From the NCBI RefSeq assembly GCF_003391115.1, contig NZ_QTJP01000001.1:186001-250000 (forward strand): a stretch of DNA of 64,000 nucleotides, written 5' to 3'. The DNA is from Sphingomonas crusticola. GTDB lineage: Bacteria > Pseudomonadota > Alphaproteobacteria > Sphingomonadales > Sphingomonadaceae. Each line of letters opens with the position of its first letter. Position 1 is the first letter of the stretch. The notes under the pieces are model-generated. The model saw only the letters and a program-made list of their open reading frames with translations. It made no database searches and was not told the origin of the DNA. Shown piece after piece: positions 24,755 to 32,867 of the stretch. Made by a program: the position numbers and the translations under genes.

Positions 24755-27700
24755 TTAGAACGAACCGCGCAGACCGATCAGAAACTGACGACCCGGCTTG
24801 TATTGCGTGAACGTCGCGTTCGGGAACTGGAAGTAGGTGCGCAGCTTGGAATTGGTCAGGTTGACCACGTCAAACGTAACTTGCGGCGCGTGCCGGACGC
24901 CGAAAATCTTTTCCAGATCGAAGATCGATGAGAAGTCGGTCTGGCGGTAATTGTTGGTGAACAACGCCGCCGACGGGATGCCGTTCTGATTGGGGCTCGA
25001 AACCTGCGATCCCTTCTGGAACGTGGTCGAGACCCGCAGGCTGATGCCGTCATGCTCATAATAGCCGCTGATATTGTAGGTATATTTGGCGACGCCGAGC
25101 GCCGTTGCAGGAGCGGCACCGCTGCCCTTCTGGTCGACGATCGTGGCGTTGGCGTTGAAGCCGAAGCCCTTTACGCCGAACCGCTCGGTGATGAAGTCGA
25201 GCGGCTGGACCCACTGGAATTCCATGCCGTTGACGTCGAGCGTGCCGCTGGCGTTGATCTGCTGCGACACCTGCACCGATGCGGCATTCTCGCCACCCCG
25301 GCTGATGATCGCCGCCTGCTGCGTCGGCGTGAGCGAGCCGAAGGTTATGCCGTAGGCGGAAAGGGCGCTGAACGGCACCGTCGAGATGCCGGGGGTGGTG
25401 AAGCCCTTCAGCTCCTTGCGGAAGGCGGCGACACTCACCAGCCCTTCGTGCCCGGTATAATATTCGACGCCAAGGTCGATATTCTTCGACGTGTAGGGGC
25501 TGAGCGCAGGGTTCCCGATCGAAGCGGTATCGGCCGACGGCGATGAGAAGTTCACGCCCGGCAGCTGCGCGTTCGGATCGGCGCGCGTCAGCGTTTTGGA
25601 AACCGCAAAGCGTGCGACCGCATGCTCACCGATATCGTAGGCGAAGTTGGCCGCCGGCAGCCACCTTGTGTAGCTGCTCTTGGTCGTCGCGGTATTCACG
25701 ACGTTCGGATAAAGGCTGCCCTGCGCCGAGGCCGGAACCGGCGACGGGTTGCGCGGATCGGTCAGCGAAACCAGCCCCGAAATGGTTTGCTTCGTGTGAA
25801 CGTAGCGCACGCCGACATTGAAGCGCAGATCGGCATCGGCGACGGTCTGGACGCCGTTTACCTCGACATAGGCCGTTGGGGACTGCTCCCGGATATAACC
25901 GCCCGCAGCGCCGGTATTGGCGGATCCGACCGCCGGGGCGGCGTCGTGGAACGCATCGTAATTGGATGCTTGCTTGAACTTGTTCCAGTCGACCGTGACG
26001 AACCCGTCGGGCCCCGGCCGCAGGAAATTGGCGAGCTGAGACGTTGGGATCAGCGAACCGGCATAGGTTACCGGCCCGGTCATGCCCGCCGTATAGCCGG
26101 TGCCGTATGCGGGGTAGGTCGGATAGCCGGCCGGTGCCGCGCCGGCGACGTTGAGGCCGTCGCAATTCGGTTGGGCGTTAGGCGAAGGAAGGAACACGCT
26201 GGGATTGTTCCCGCAGACCGCATTCTGCCAAGCCTGGCTGTTGTCGAACGCCTCGATACGACGCGAGATATCGTCGTAATTGCCGCCGATCTTGACGTTG
26301 AGCTTCTCGTCGCCCCACGTCAGGTCGCCGCGCACGCCCTTCGTCAAATATTTGCGGCGTTCGTCCTGGATGTTGACGCGCCCGCCGCCGGTCCAGCCGA
26401 AGCTCGCCGGATTGTTGAGGTCGACATTGCTGGTGATGGATGGGATTCCCCCATCGTTGGTGTAGGTTACGGTGTTGCCCGATGAGGGCGGCGTGATGAC
26501 GACGACGCTGGGTGATTCGCGGTGGAAGGTACTGCGGGTATAATTGCCCTGAATGTTGAGCTTGAGATTATTCGTGATGTTCCACGACGCACCTGGGTTG
26601 GCGCTCCAGAACTTTGTCGTCTCGATATAGGGGCGATATTCCAGGAAGAATTGCGCATTGGCGAAGGTGCCGCCGGTGACGGTGCAACCGGCCGAGCAAT
26701 CGGTCTTGTCGAATGTCTCGTTGATCGGGATGGTCGCGCCGTTGCGGCCGACCCAATTCATGTCGACGCGCCGGAGATCGTTCTTCCGCCAGCCGTACAG
26801 GCCGTCGATGTAGAAATGCAGGTCATCAGTCGGGCGCCATTCGGCACTGACCACGCCGTTGATACGATCACGGCTGCCATATTCGTCGGACGGCCGCCCG
26901 AGCCGCGGGATCAGCCCGTTGTCGATCTGCTGCAGCGTGGCGCCTGGGTTAAGCGCCAGAAGTGCAGCCTGGTTGAGCGTCGCACCCGGAACCAGGCCGT
27001 TACCGGCATTCGCCGGCACGGTGCCGGGAATGGTAAAATTGCCGCCACCGGTGCTGTTGCAACCAGTAGCGCACTGCGCGTCGGCGAAATCCTGCGCGGT
27101 CGGAGTCGGGTGGTTCCTGGCCAAGGCGAGCGACTGCGGCGTTGAAAGCGCGGGGTTGGTATAGCCAATCGTCTCGAAACCTGTGGTGCGCGAGCGGGTA
27201 TGATTGGCGGCGACCCCGGCGAGGATGCCGAACGTGTCGCTGGTATGGCTTGCGATCAGCGAGCCACGTTCGCCCCAGCCGGAGGCCTGGCTCTGCTTGG
27301 TCCCCTGCAAATTGTAGGTGATGTGCGTGCCGGGATTGTCGAACGGCCGCGCGTTGCGGATATCGACGTTACCGGCGGCGCCTCCTTCCTCGAGATCGGG
27401 CGTGTAGCTCTTTGCGACCGTCAGCTTGGTGAACAGATCGGTTGGAAAGAAGCTCAGGTCCACGGAACGATCGGTGCCCTGCGCATCGGTGGCGCCGCTG
27501 GAGGCAACTGCGATCGGCGCCCCGTTGAGCGTCACCTGCGTGAAGTTGCTGCCCAGGCCGCGGATGGCGACGTTGGTGCCTTCGCCGGTGATGTCGCGGC
27601 TGATCGTGATACCGGGAATGCGATTGAAGGATTCCGCGATGTTGAGATCCGGGAACTTGCCGATGTCCTCCGCAAAGATGGAGTCGGTAAAGCCGGTCGC

Positions 27701-27982
27701 GTTGCGCTTGGCCGTCGTCGACTGCGCAAGGCTGCGCCGATAGCCGGTTACGACGACCTCTTCGACGTCCGCGCCGGTAGCGGACGGGTCGGCGGTGGAG
27801 GGTGCAGCGGCAGGCGCGCCAACCGAAGGCGACGTCTCGCTCGACGCCTGGCTTGGTGAGGCAGCCGCAGGCACCGGCGCGCCCGCCGGCTGGGCATCCG
27901 TCTGGGCCAGAACGGGCATCGAATAGCCGGCGAGAATGGTTGCGCCGAGCAGCGCAGCCCGCCGAGCGGAAGTGGCTCGCAT
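24755..27982 (-). CDS. TonB-dependent receptor, sugar-type (TonB-Xanth-Caul class)
   Basis: 1,075 residues. A signal peptide (AALLGATILAGYSMPVLAQ) is followed by a low-complexity Ala/Pro/Ser linker, the TonB box region EEVVVTGYRRSL, and a plug with FPDLNIAESFNRIPGI and RGLGSNFTQVTLNG, typical of receptors for plant glycans in sphingomonads, Caulobacter and Xanthomonas. The barrel ends RQFLIGLRGSF with terminal Phe. AGAGG precedes ATG 27982. It is divergent from the FadR/UxuR-type regulator and shares the intergenic operator, so hexuronate or oligosaccharide induction is plausible. Confidence 0.93.
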   Translation of the reverse strand: MRATSARRAALLGATILAGYSMPVLAQTDAQPAGAPVPAAASPSQASSETSPSVGAPAAAPSTADPSATGADVEEVVVTGYRRSLAQSTTAKRNATGFTDSIFAEDIGKFPDLNIAESFNRIPGITISRDITGEGTNVAIRGLGSNFTQVTLNGAPIAVASSGATDAQGTDRSVDLSFFPTDLFTKLTVAKSYTPDLEEGGAAGNVDIRNARPFDNPGTHITYNLQGTKQSQASGWGERGSLIASHTSDTFGILAGVAANHTRSRTTGFETIGYTNPALSTPQSLALARNHPTPTAQDFADAQCATGCNSTGGGNFTIPGTVPANAGNGLVPGATLNQAALLALNPGATLQQIDNGLIPRLGRPSDEYGSRDRINGVVSAEWRPTDDLHFYIDGLYGWRKNDLRRVDMNWVGRNGATIPINETFDKTDCSAGCTVTGGTFANAQFFLEYRPYIETTKFWSANPGASWNITNNLKLNIQGNYTRSTFHRESPSVVVITPPSSGNTVTYTNDGGIPSITSNVDLNNPASFGWTGGGRVNIQDERRKYLTKGVRGDLTWGDEKLNVKIGGNYDDISRRIEAFDNSQAWQNAVCGNNPSVFLPSPNAQPNCDGLNVAGAAPAGYPTYPAYGTGYTAGMTGPVTYAGSLIPTSQLANFLRPGPDGFVTVDWNKFKQASNYDAFHDAAPAVGSANTGAAGGYIREQSPTAYVEVNGVQTVADADLRFNVGVRYVHTKQTISGLVSLTDPRNPSPVPASAQGSLYPNVVNTATTKSSYTRWLPAANFAYDIGEHAVARFAVSKTLTRADPNAQLPGVNFSSPSADTASIGNPALSPYTSKNIDLGVEYYTGHEGLVSVAAFRKELKGFTTPGISTVPFSALSAYGITFGSLTPTQQAAIISRGGENAASVQVSQQINASGTLDVNGMEFQWVQPLDFITERFGVKGFGFNANATIVDQKGSGAAPATALGVAKYTYNISGYYEHDGISLRVSTTFQKGSQVSSPNQNGIPSAALFTNNYRQTDFSSIFDLEKIFGVRHAPQVTFDVVNLTNSKLRTYFQFPNATFTQYKPGRQFLIGLRGSF

Positions 27983-28099
27983 CAGGAATCCTCTCACATT
28001 AGTCGCCTCCACGACGGAGACGAATCCGTTAAGTCGCTATGTTAGCGATCACATCGCCGCCTAATATGCGGCGGATGACAAGTGTCAACATCTGGTTTA

Positions 28100-28121
28100 C
28101 CTAATGGTCTTACCAATTAGG
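28100..28121. promoter_or_regulatory. FadR/UxuR-type operator 1
   Basis: The core TGGTCTTACCA (28105-28115) is a perfect TGGT-N3-ACCA palindrome embedded in CCTAA...TTAGG. The 11-mer recurs, reverse complemented, at 28921. It lies in the divergent region between the 1,075-residue TonB receptor and the regulator gene. TGGT/ACCA half-sites are typical of FadR/UxuR-class GntR regulators. Confidence 0.72.
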
Positions 28122-28151
28122 TCCGTGCCGGGCCCATTACGGGATCATCGA

Positions 28152-28919
28152 ATGGAAAAATTGTCCACGCGCCTCTCTCAAGGCGTGGCCCGCGATCTCG
28201 AAAGAGCGATCGAGATGGGCCGCTACACGCTGGGCGCGCGCCTGCCTTCGGAGCGCGAGCTGGCCGAACAATTTCGGGTAAGTCGCCCCGTCATACGCGA
28301 AGCGACCATGGCTCTGGAACTAGGCGGACTGGTACGACGCAAACCGGGCGCGGGCGTGTTCGTGAGCGGCCGGACAGGCGACCGACAGGGCAATTCGGCC
28401 AATGATGGTCTCGACGGACCGTTTGAAGTGACCGAGGCGCGTCGGCTGCTGGAGAGTGAGATTGCTGCGTTGGCTGCGGCGACGGCGACTGACGCGCAGA
28501 TCGACGAAATGGAGGAGATTCTTTCCATAATCAGCGACATGAACGTCTCGCAGCTCGATCGCGAGCAAGCTGATCGATCATTTCACCTCGCGCTGGCGCG
28601 GGCAACGACCAACGATGTCCTGGTGGGAATGATCGAGGATCTATGGGACAAAAGATATCGGTCGCCGCTGTGCGTGTATTTCTTCAGTCGCGCTCGCGAT
28701 GCGGGAATCCAGCCCCCCGTTGATGAGCATCGCCGCGTCCTGGAAGCGATCCGGGCGCGAAATCCGGACGCGGCGCGGCTGGCGATGCGCGATCATCTGA
28801 GCCGGGTTACGGAATGCCTGCTGCATGCGTCGGAGGCGGACGTAATGGATCGCGCCCGTCTACGGGTCGAGGAGCGGCGTTTCGATTTTGCGCGACGAGC
28901 CGGTCTAAAAGTTGGTTAA
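28152..28919 (+). CDS. FadR/UxuR-type GntR transcription regulator
   Basis: 255 residues. N-terminal winged helix (GRYTLGARLPSERELAEQFRVSRPVIREAT, the GntR helix-turn-helix), then an FCD effector domain with EARRLLESEIAALAA, a metal-site Asp/His series including FHLALARAT and DEHRRVLEAIRARN. Such regulators respond to hexuronates, aldonates or fatty acids, usually as repressors relieved by ligand. ATG 28152 (GGGA 7 nt ahead) was preferred to ATG 28104, which lies inside operator 1. Operator-like sites flank the gene on both sides, suggesting autoregulation. Its other likely target is the divergent TonB receptor. Confidence 0.88.
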   Translation: MEKLSTRLSQGVARDLERAIEMGRYTLGARLPSERELAEQFRVSRPVIREATMALELGGLVRRKPGAGVFVSGRTGDRQGNSANDGLDGPFEVTEARRLLESEIAALAAATATDAQIDEMEEILSIISDMNVSQLDREQADRSFHLALARATTNDVLVGMIEDLWDKRYRSPLCVYFFSRARDAGIQPPVDEHRRVLEAIRARNPDAARLAMRDHLSRVTECLLHASEADVMDRARLRVEERRFDFARRAGLKVG

Positions 28920-28920
28920 G

Positions 28921-28931
28921 TGGTAAGACCA
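28921..28931. promoter_or_regulatory. FadR/UxuR-type operator 2
   Basis: TGGTAAGACCA is the exact reverse complement of the operator 1 core (TGGTCTTACCA), including the three central bases. It begins 2 nt after the regulator stop codon. No gene begins within 330 bp downstream, so its role is unclear: it could regulate an unseen transcript or loop with operator 1. Confidence 0.65.
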
Positions 28932-29263
28932 TGACCGGTGAGACGCGGTTAATCGGGGCTTTCCCCCACCACTCCACGCTATAGCTGCTGCCATAGACAA
29001 TGGCTGGGAGCGCTATCAATAATGTAGATAATATCCGCGATCAGGCGGGTTGATCCCAGCAGCGGCGACCAGCGATAAGAGGCTGCACCTTAACAGCGGC
29101 ATAATGTGCCTTTGTGAGTGTCGCGCGTTCATCGCTGCAATGGCAGAGCGCGTTCGATCGATTGCACTGCCGCCAGACCATACCCATGTTGGCAAGTGCG
29201 AGCGGGCCGTCTATCGGCTTGCCCTCAGTTTCTCACATCATCGACACGCGGAGACGCCATCTT
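28932..29263. other. 332-bp intergenic region upstream of ettA
   Basis: No convincing gene, hairpin terminator or RNA was seen. Open frames running through it lack a conserved segment or ribosome binding site. The start of ettA at 29264 has GGAGA about 9 nt ahead, so the ettA promoter must lie in this segment. Confidence 0.6.
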
Positions 29264-30943
29264 ATGGCCGTGCAGTATAGCTTCGTCATGAAGGGCCTGA
29301 CGAAGACCTTCCCGGGCGCCAACAAGCCCGTGCTCAACAACATCAACTTGCAGTTCCTGCCCGGTACCAAGATCGCGATCATCGGCGTCAACGGCGCCGG
29401 TAAGTCGACGTTGATGAAGATCATGGCGGGCCTCGATACCGAATATTCGGGCGAAGCGTGGGCGGCCGAGGGCTATCGCGTCGGCTATCTGCCGCAGGAG
29501 CCACAGCTCGACCCGGACAAGAGCGTGCTCGAGAACGTCAAGGACGGCGTGCGCGCCGTGGCGGACATGGTCGATCGCTTCAATGCCATCTCGGCCGAGA
29601 TGGGCGATCCCAAGGACGACACGGATTTCGATGCTCTGCTCGAGGAAATGGGCACGCTGCAGGAGAAGATCGACGCGGTCGATGGCTGGACGCTCGACAA
29701 CCAGCTCGAGATCGCAATGGAGGCGCTACGCTGCCCTCCGGGAGATTCGCCGGTCACCAAGCTTTCGGGTGGGGAAAAGCGTCGCGTAGCGCTTACCAAG
29801 CTGCTGCTAGAAAAGCCCGAAGTGCTGCTGCTCGACGAGCCGACCAACCATCTCGATGCCGAAAGCGTCGCCTGGCTGGAACGTCACCTGATCGATTATG
29901 CCGGAAACGTCATCCTCGTTACCCACGATCGCTACTTCCTGGACAATGTGGTGGGCTGGGTACTGGAACTCGATCGCGGCCGCAGCCTCCCGTTCGAGGG
30001 CAATTATTCGGCGTGGCTGGAGGGCCGCAGTAAGCGGCTCGAACAGGAGGACCGCGAGGAGAAGGGGCGCCAGACCGCAATCCAGCAGGAACTGGCCTGG
30101 ATCCGGCAGAGCCCGAAGGCGCGCCAGACCAAGTCCAAGGCCCGCATCCGCGCTTTCGACGAGCTCGTAGAGAAGCAGGCGGATCGCCGCCCTGACAGCG
30201 CGCAGATACTGATCCAGATTCCCGAACGGCTCGGCCACAAGGTGATCGAGGCGAAGGGATTGACCAAATCCTATGGCGACAAGACATTGTTCGACGATCT
30301 GTCATTTACCTTGCCACCGGGTGGCATCGTTGGCGTGATCGGCCCTAACGGCGCCGGCAAGACCACCTTGTTCCGCTTGATCACAGGGCAGGAGATACCG
30401 GACACAGGTGAAATCGACGTCGGCCCGACCGTGAAGCTCGGCTATGTCGATCAATCCCGCGACCATCTCGACGCCAACAAGAACGTCTGGGAGGAAATTT
30501 CGGACGGGCACGACCGCTTCACCTTCGGCAAGCATGACGTGCCGACCCGTGCTTATGTCGGCGCCTTCAACTTCAAGGGCCCCGACCAGCAGAAGCGGGT
30601 CGGCCAGCTGTCCGGCGGTGAACGCAATCGCGTTCACCTCGCTAAGATGCTCAAGGAGGGTGGCAACGTCCTTCTGCTCGACGAGCCCACCAACGATCTC
30701 GACGTCGAGACCCTACGCGCGCTCGAGGAAGCGTTGGAGAGCTTCGCCGGCTGCGCCGTGGTGATCAGCCACGATCGCTTCTTCCTCGATCGTCTTGCAA
30801 CGCACATCCTGGCGTTCGAAGGCGACGGCCATGTCGAATGGTTCGAAGGCAATTTCGAAAGCTATGAGGAAGACAAGCGCCGGCGCTTCGGCGATGCGGC
30901 AGACCGTCCCGGCGCCGGAGCCTATAAGAAGCTGACGCGCTGA
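29264..30943 (+). CDS. ettA: energy-dependent translational throttle protein EttA (ABC-F)
   Basis: 559 residues, two ABC domains without membrane segments. Walker A motifs GVNGAGKST and GPNGAGKTT, signature motifs LSGGEKRRV and LSGGERNRV, and Walker B regions VLLLDEPTNHLD and VLLLDEPTNDLD. Between them is a charged linker helix (the P-site tRNA interaction motif region with the Arg/Lys-rich ARQTKSKARIRAFDEL). This is the EttA subfamily of ABC-F, which binds the ribosomal E site and regulates entry into elongation according to ATP/ADP. GTG 29114 adds an unconserved segment, so ATG 29264 is the start. Monocistronic. Confidence 0.95.
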   Translation: MAVQYSFVMKGLTKTFPGANKPVLNNINLQFLPGTKIAIIGVNGAGKSTLMKIMAGLDTEYSGEAWAAEGYRVGYLPQEPQLDPDKSVLENVKDGVRAVADMVDRFNAISAEMGDPKDDTDFDALLEEMGTLQEKIDAVDGWTLDNQLEIAMEALRCPPGDSPVTKLSGGEKRRVALTKLLLEKPEVLLLDEPTNHLDAESVAWLERHLIDYAGNVILVTHDRYFLDNVVGWVLELDRGRSLPFEGNYSAWLEGRSKRLEQEDREEKGRQTAIQQELAWIRQSPKARQTKSKARIRAFDELVEKQADRRPDSAQILIQIPERLGHKVIEAKGLTKSYGDKTLFDDLSFTLPPGGIVGVIGPNGAGKTTLFRLITGQEIPDTGEIDVGPTVKLGYVDQSRDHLDANKNVWEEISDGHDRFTFGKHDVPTRAYVGAFNFKGPDQQKRVGQLSGGERNRVHLAKMLKEGGNVLLLDEPTNDLDVETLRALEEALESFAGCAVVISHDRFFLDRLATHILAFEGDGHVEWFEGNFESYEEDKRRRFGDAADRPGAGAYKKLTR

Positions 30944-30954
30944 TCCGCTAAAGG

Positions 30955-30979
30955 CTCGGCCGCGCTTTGCGCAGCCGAG
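30955..30979. terminator. hairpin between convergent ettA and GH1 genes
   Basis: CTCGGC (30955-30960) and GCCGAG (30974-30979) with an inner GCGC/GCGC pair around a TTT loop, separated by one C-A mismatch. It lies 11 bp after the ettA stop and just past the end of the GH1 gene on the other strand. No T-tract follows, so termination is only inferred from position. Confidence 0.5.
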
Positions 30980-30985
30980 CTGGAG

Positions 30986-32440
30986 TCAGGCTACTGCATT
31001 CTGCTTGATGACATTGGCATACCAATAGGCCGAGTCGCGCGGGCTGCGCTTCTGGCCGTGCTCGAAATCGACGTGGACGATGCCGAAGCGCTGCGAATAG
31101 CCGGCCGCCCATTCGAAATTGTCGAGTAGGCTCCACAGGTGATAGGCTCGTACCGGCACGCCGTCGTCGATCGCGCGGCGCAGCTCCTTCAGGTGTGCAC
31201 GTAAATAGGCAATGCGCCTGACGTCATGGATGCGCCCGTCAGGTCCTGGGGGCGTATTATCGGCGATGCCATTCTCGGTAATCTCGATCGGGATGGACCC
31301 GGTCAATTGCTGCATGCGCTTGAGGATCTGGTGGATTCCGGGCGGGTCGATGTCCCAGCCGAAGTCGGATTTTCCGATCGAGCGCGGGGACCATGCCCAT
31401 TCGGCGCGCGTGTTGAGATTGGGGATGCCGTTGCCCTTGGGCTCGTCCCAGACCCGCCAACCGCTATAATAATTGATGCCCACAAAATCGAGCGGCACCT
31501 TGAGCCGCGCTTCGTCGCCGGCCCGCCAGCCTAGCAGTTCTGCCTGGCGGTCGGCGGGCAGCAATTCCGGATAGGTGCCGGTAAGTGTTGCCTGCAAATA
31601 CCATAGATTAATCAGTTTATCCCAGCGGACGGCTGCGGCCTTGTCGGCCTCGCTGTCGGTCGCTGGGAAGCAATTGGCGCAATCGTAAGCGCTGCCGACC
31701 TGTACCTTGGAATTTACCGCCTTCAGCGCGTGGAAAGCATTGGCATTGGCGATATTGGCGACATGGGTTGCCTTGAGAAAGGCCAGAGGCTCCTTGCGTC
31801 CTGGCGCCATGCCTCCGTCCCAATAGCCTGCCTGGGTGAAGGTCTTGACCTCGTTGAGCACGCTCCACGCGGTCACCCGGTCCGCCAGCGCCTCGGCCAT
31901 GATGAGGGCGTAATCAGTCATGCGATCGGCGGTGTCCCGGTTCGGCCAGCCGCCTGCATCCTCCAGCGCCTGCGGCAGATCCCAATGATAGAGGGTGGGG
32001 AAGGGGCGAATGCCCGCCTCAAGCAAGCCGTCGACCAGCCGCTTATAATAATCCAAGCCCTGGACATTGGCCGGCCCTCTCCCGGTCGGCTGAATGCGCG
32101 ACCAGGCAATGGAGAAGCGATAGCTGTCGACGCCGAGCTGCGTCATCAGCGCGATATCTTCGCGCCAGCGATGGAAACTGTCATCGGCGACATCGCCGGT
32201 GTCGCCGTTCTTGGTCTTGCCTGGCGTATGCGAGAAGGTGTCCCAGATGGATGGGCCGCGGCCGCCGTCGCGGGCGCCGCCTTCAACCTGATAGGCAGCC
32301 GTCGCGACGCCCCACAGAAAGCCTTTGGGGAAGGTCACAGGCGCCGTGCCGACGGCTGCCTGGACGATGCCGCTATGCCCGGCCATCGCTAGCCCGCTTC
32401 CCAGAGCCAGGCCGGATTTAAGAAGGTCCCGCCGTTTCAT
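30986..32440 (-). CDS. GH1 beta-glucosidase, Tat-exported
   Basis: 484 residues. MKRRDLLKSGLALGSGLAMAGHSGIVQAA is a twin-arginine-type signal peptide, so the enzyme is folded before export. The catalytic domain is GH1: LWGVATAAYQVEGG and SYRFSIAWSR early, acid/base Glu in VLNEV, nucleophile in ITENG, LDNFEW and GIVHVDFE late. GH1 enzymes remove terminal beta-glucose or beta-galactose. GGAGAGG precedes ATG 32440. It is divergent from the sugar-type TonB receptor and shares its regulatory region, so it belongs to the plant-glycan locus at 31-40 kb. Confidence 0.92.
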   Translation of the reverse strand: MKRRDLLKSGLALGSGLAMAGHSGIVQAAVGTAPVTFPKGFLWGVATAAYQVEGGARDGGRGPSIWDTFSHTPGKTKNGDTGDVADDSFHRWREDIALMTQLGVDSYRFSIAWSRIQPTGRGPANVQGLDYYKRLVDGLLEAGIRPFPTLYHWDLPQALEDAGGWPNRDTADRMTDYALIMAEALADRVTAWSVLNEVKTFTQAGYWDGGMAPGRKEPLAFLKATHVANIANANAFHALKAVNSKVQVGSAYDCANCFPATDSEADKAAAVRWDKLINLWYLQATLTGTYPELLPADRQAELLGWRAGDEARLKVPLDFVGINYYSGWRVWDEPKGNGIPNLNTRAEWAWSPRSIGKSDFGWDIDPPGIHQILKRMQQLTGSIPIEITENGIADNTPPGPDGRIHDVRRIAYLRAHLKELRRAIDDGVPVRAYHLWSLLDNFEWAAGYSQRFGIVHVDFEHGQKRSPRDSAYWYANVIKQNAVA

Positions 32441-32605
32441 GTGCCTCTCCATGTCTATTTTTGTCATCGATGTCAGAATGGATAGGGCCAATTTCTCTTG
32501 AGATAAACACGGGATCGTTATGCGTGGCCAACCAGCTCTCCGCAGCTCACTCCACCTGACGCAGAGGTAAGGCTTCAATATCCGGTTCCATTCACACGCT
32601 ACGAT

Positions 32606-32620
32606 TGGTAACCGGTGTCA
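32606..32620. promoter_or_regulatory. putative LacI-type operator, site 1
   Basis: TGGTAACCGGTGTCA; the right half GGTGTCA is one perfect arm of the palindrome TGACACCGGTGTCA. Compared with the reverse complement of site 2 it matches at 12 of 15 positions. It is nearer the GH1 gene. Confidence 0.5.
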
Positions 32621-32794
32621 GATCGGCTTTTTGCTACGGCTCGCTCTCGCGCTCGCTGATCCACGGTCGAGCTAGAATCGCCACGGCCGATCTCCTTTTA
32701 AGCACGGACTGTCTCAGGAAGAGCGAGCGCCACGGTCTCTTTTGCCCTTGCTGTGGTGTGTCCGCACGGCGAGGGCAGACGCAACACGCATTAT

Positions 32795-32809
32795 TGACAC
32801 CGGTAGACA
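32795..32809. promoter_or_regulatory. putative LacI-type operator, site 2
   Basis: TGACACCGGTAGACA; the left half TGACACC is the perfect arm. It sits in inverted orientation to site 1, about 60 bp ahead of the TonB receptor start, at a position suited to repression of that promoter. Confidence 0.5.
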
Positions 32810-32867
32810 GAGACTTCTACTCTCGAGCTAAGCCCACAGTATCAAGGGCATATACGGGAGAGAAGTG

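Larger units (their letters stand above)
32441..32867. promoter_or_regulatory. 427-bp divergent regulatory region of the GH1/TonB glycan locus
   Basis: No gene was found here. It contains two related 15-bp sites (32606-32620 and 32795-32809) and must hold the promoters of the GH1 gene (minus) and the receptor (plus). GGGAG lies ahead of the receptor start. Between the sites is mixed sequence without a clear open frame. Confidence 0.65.
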
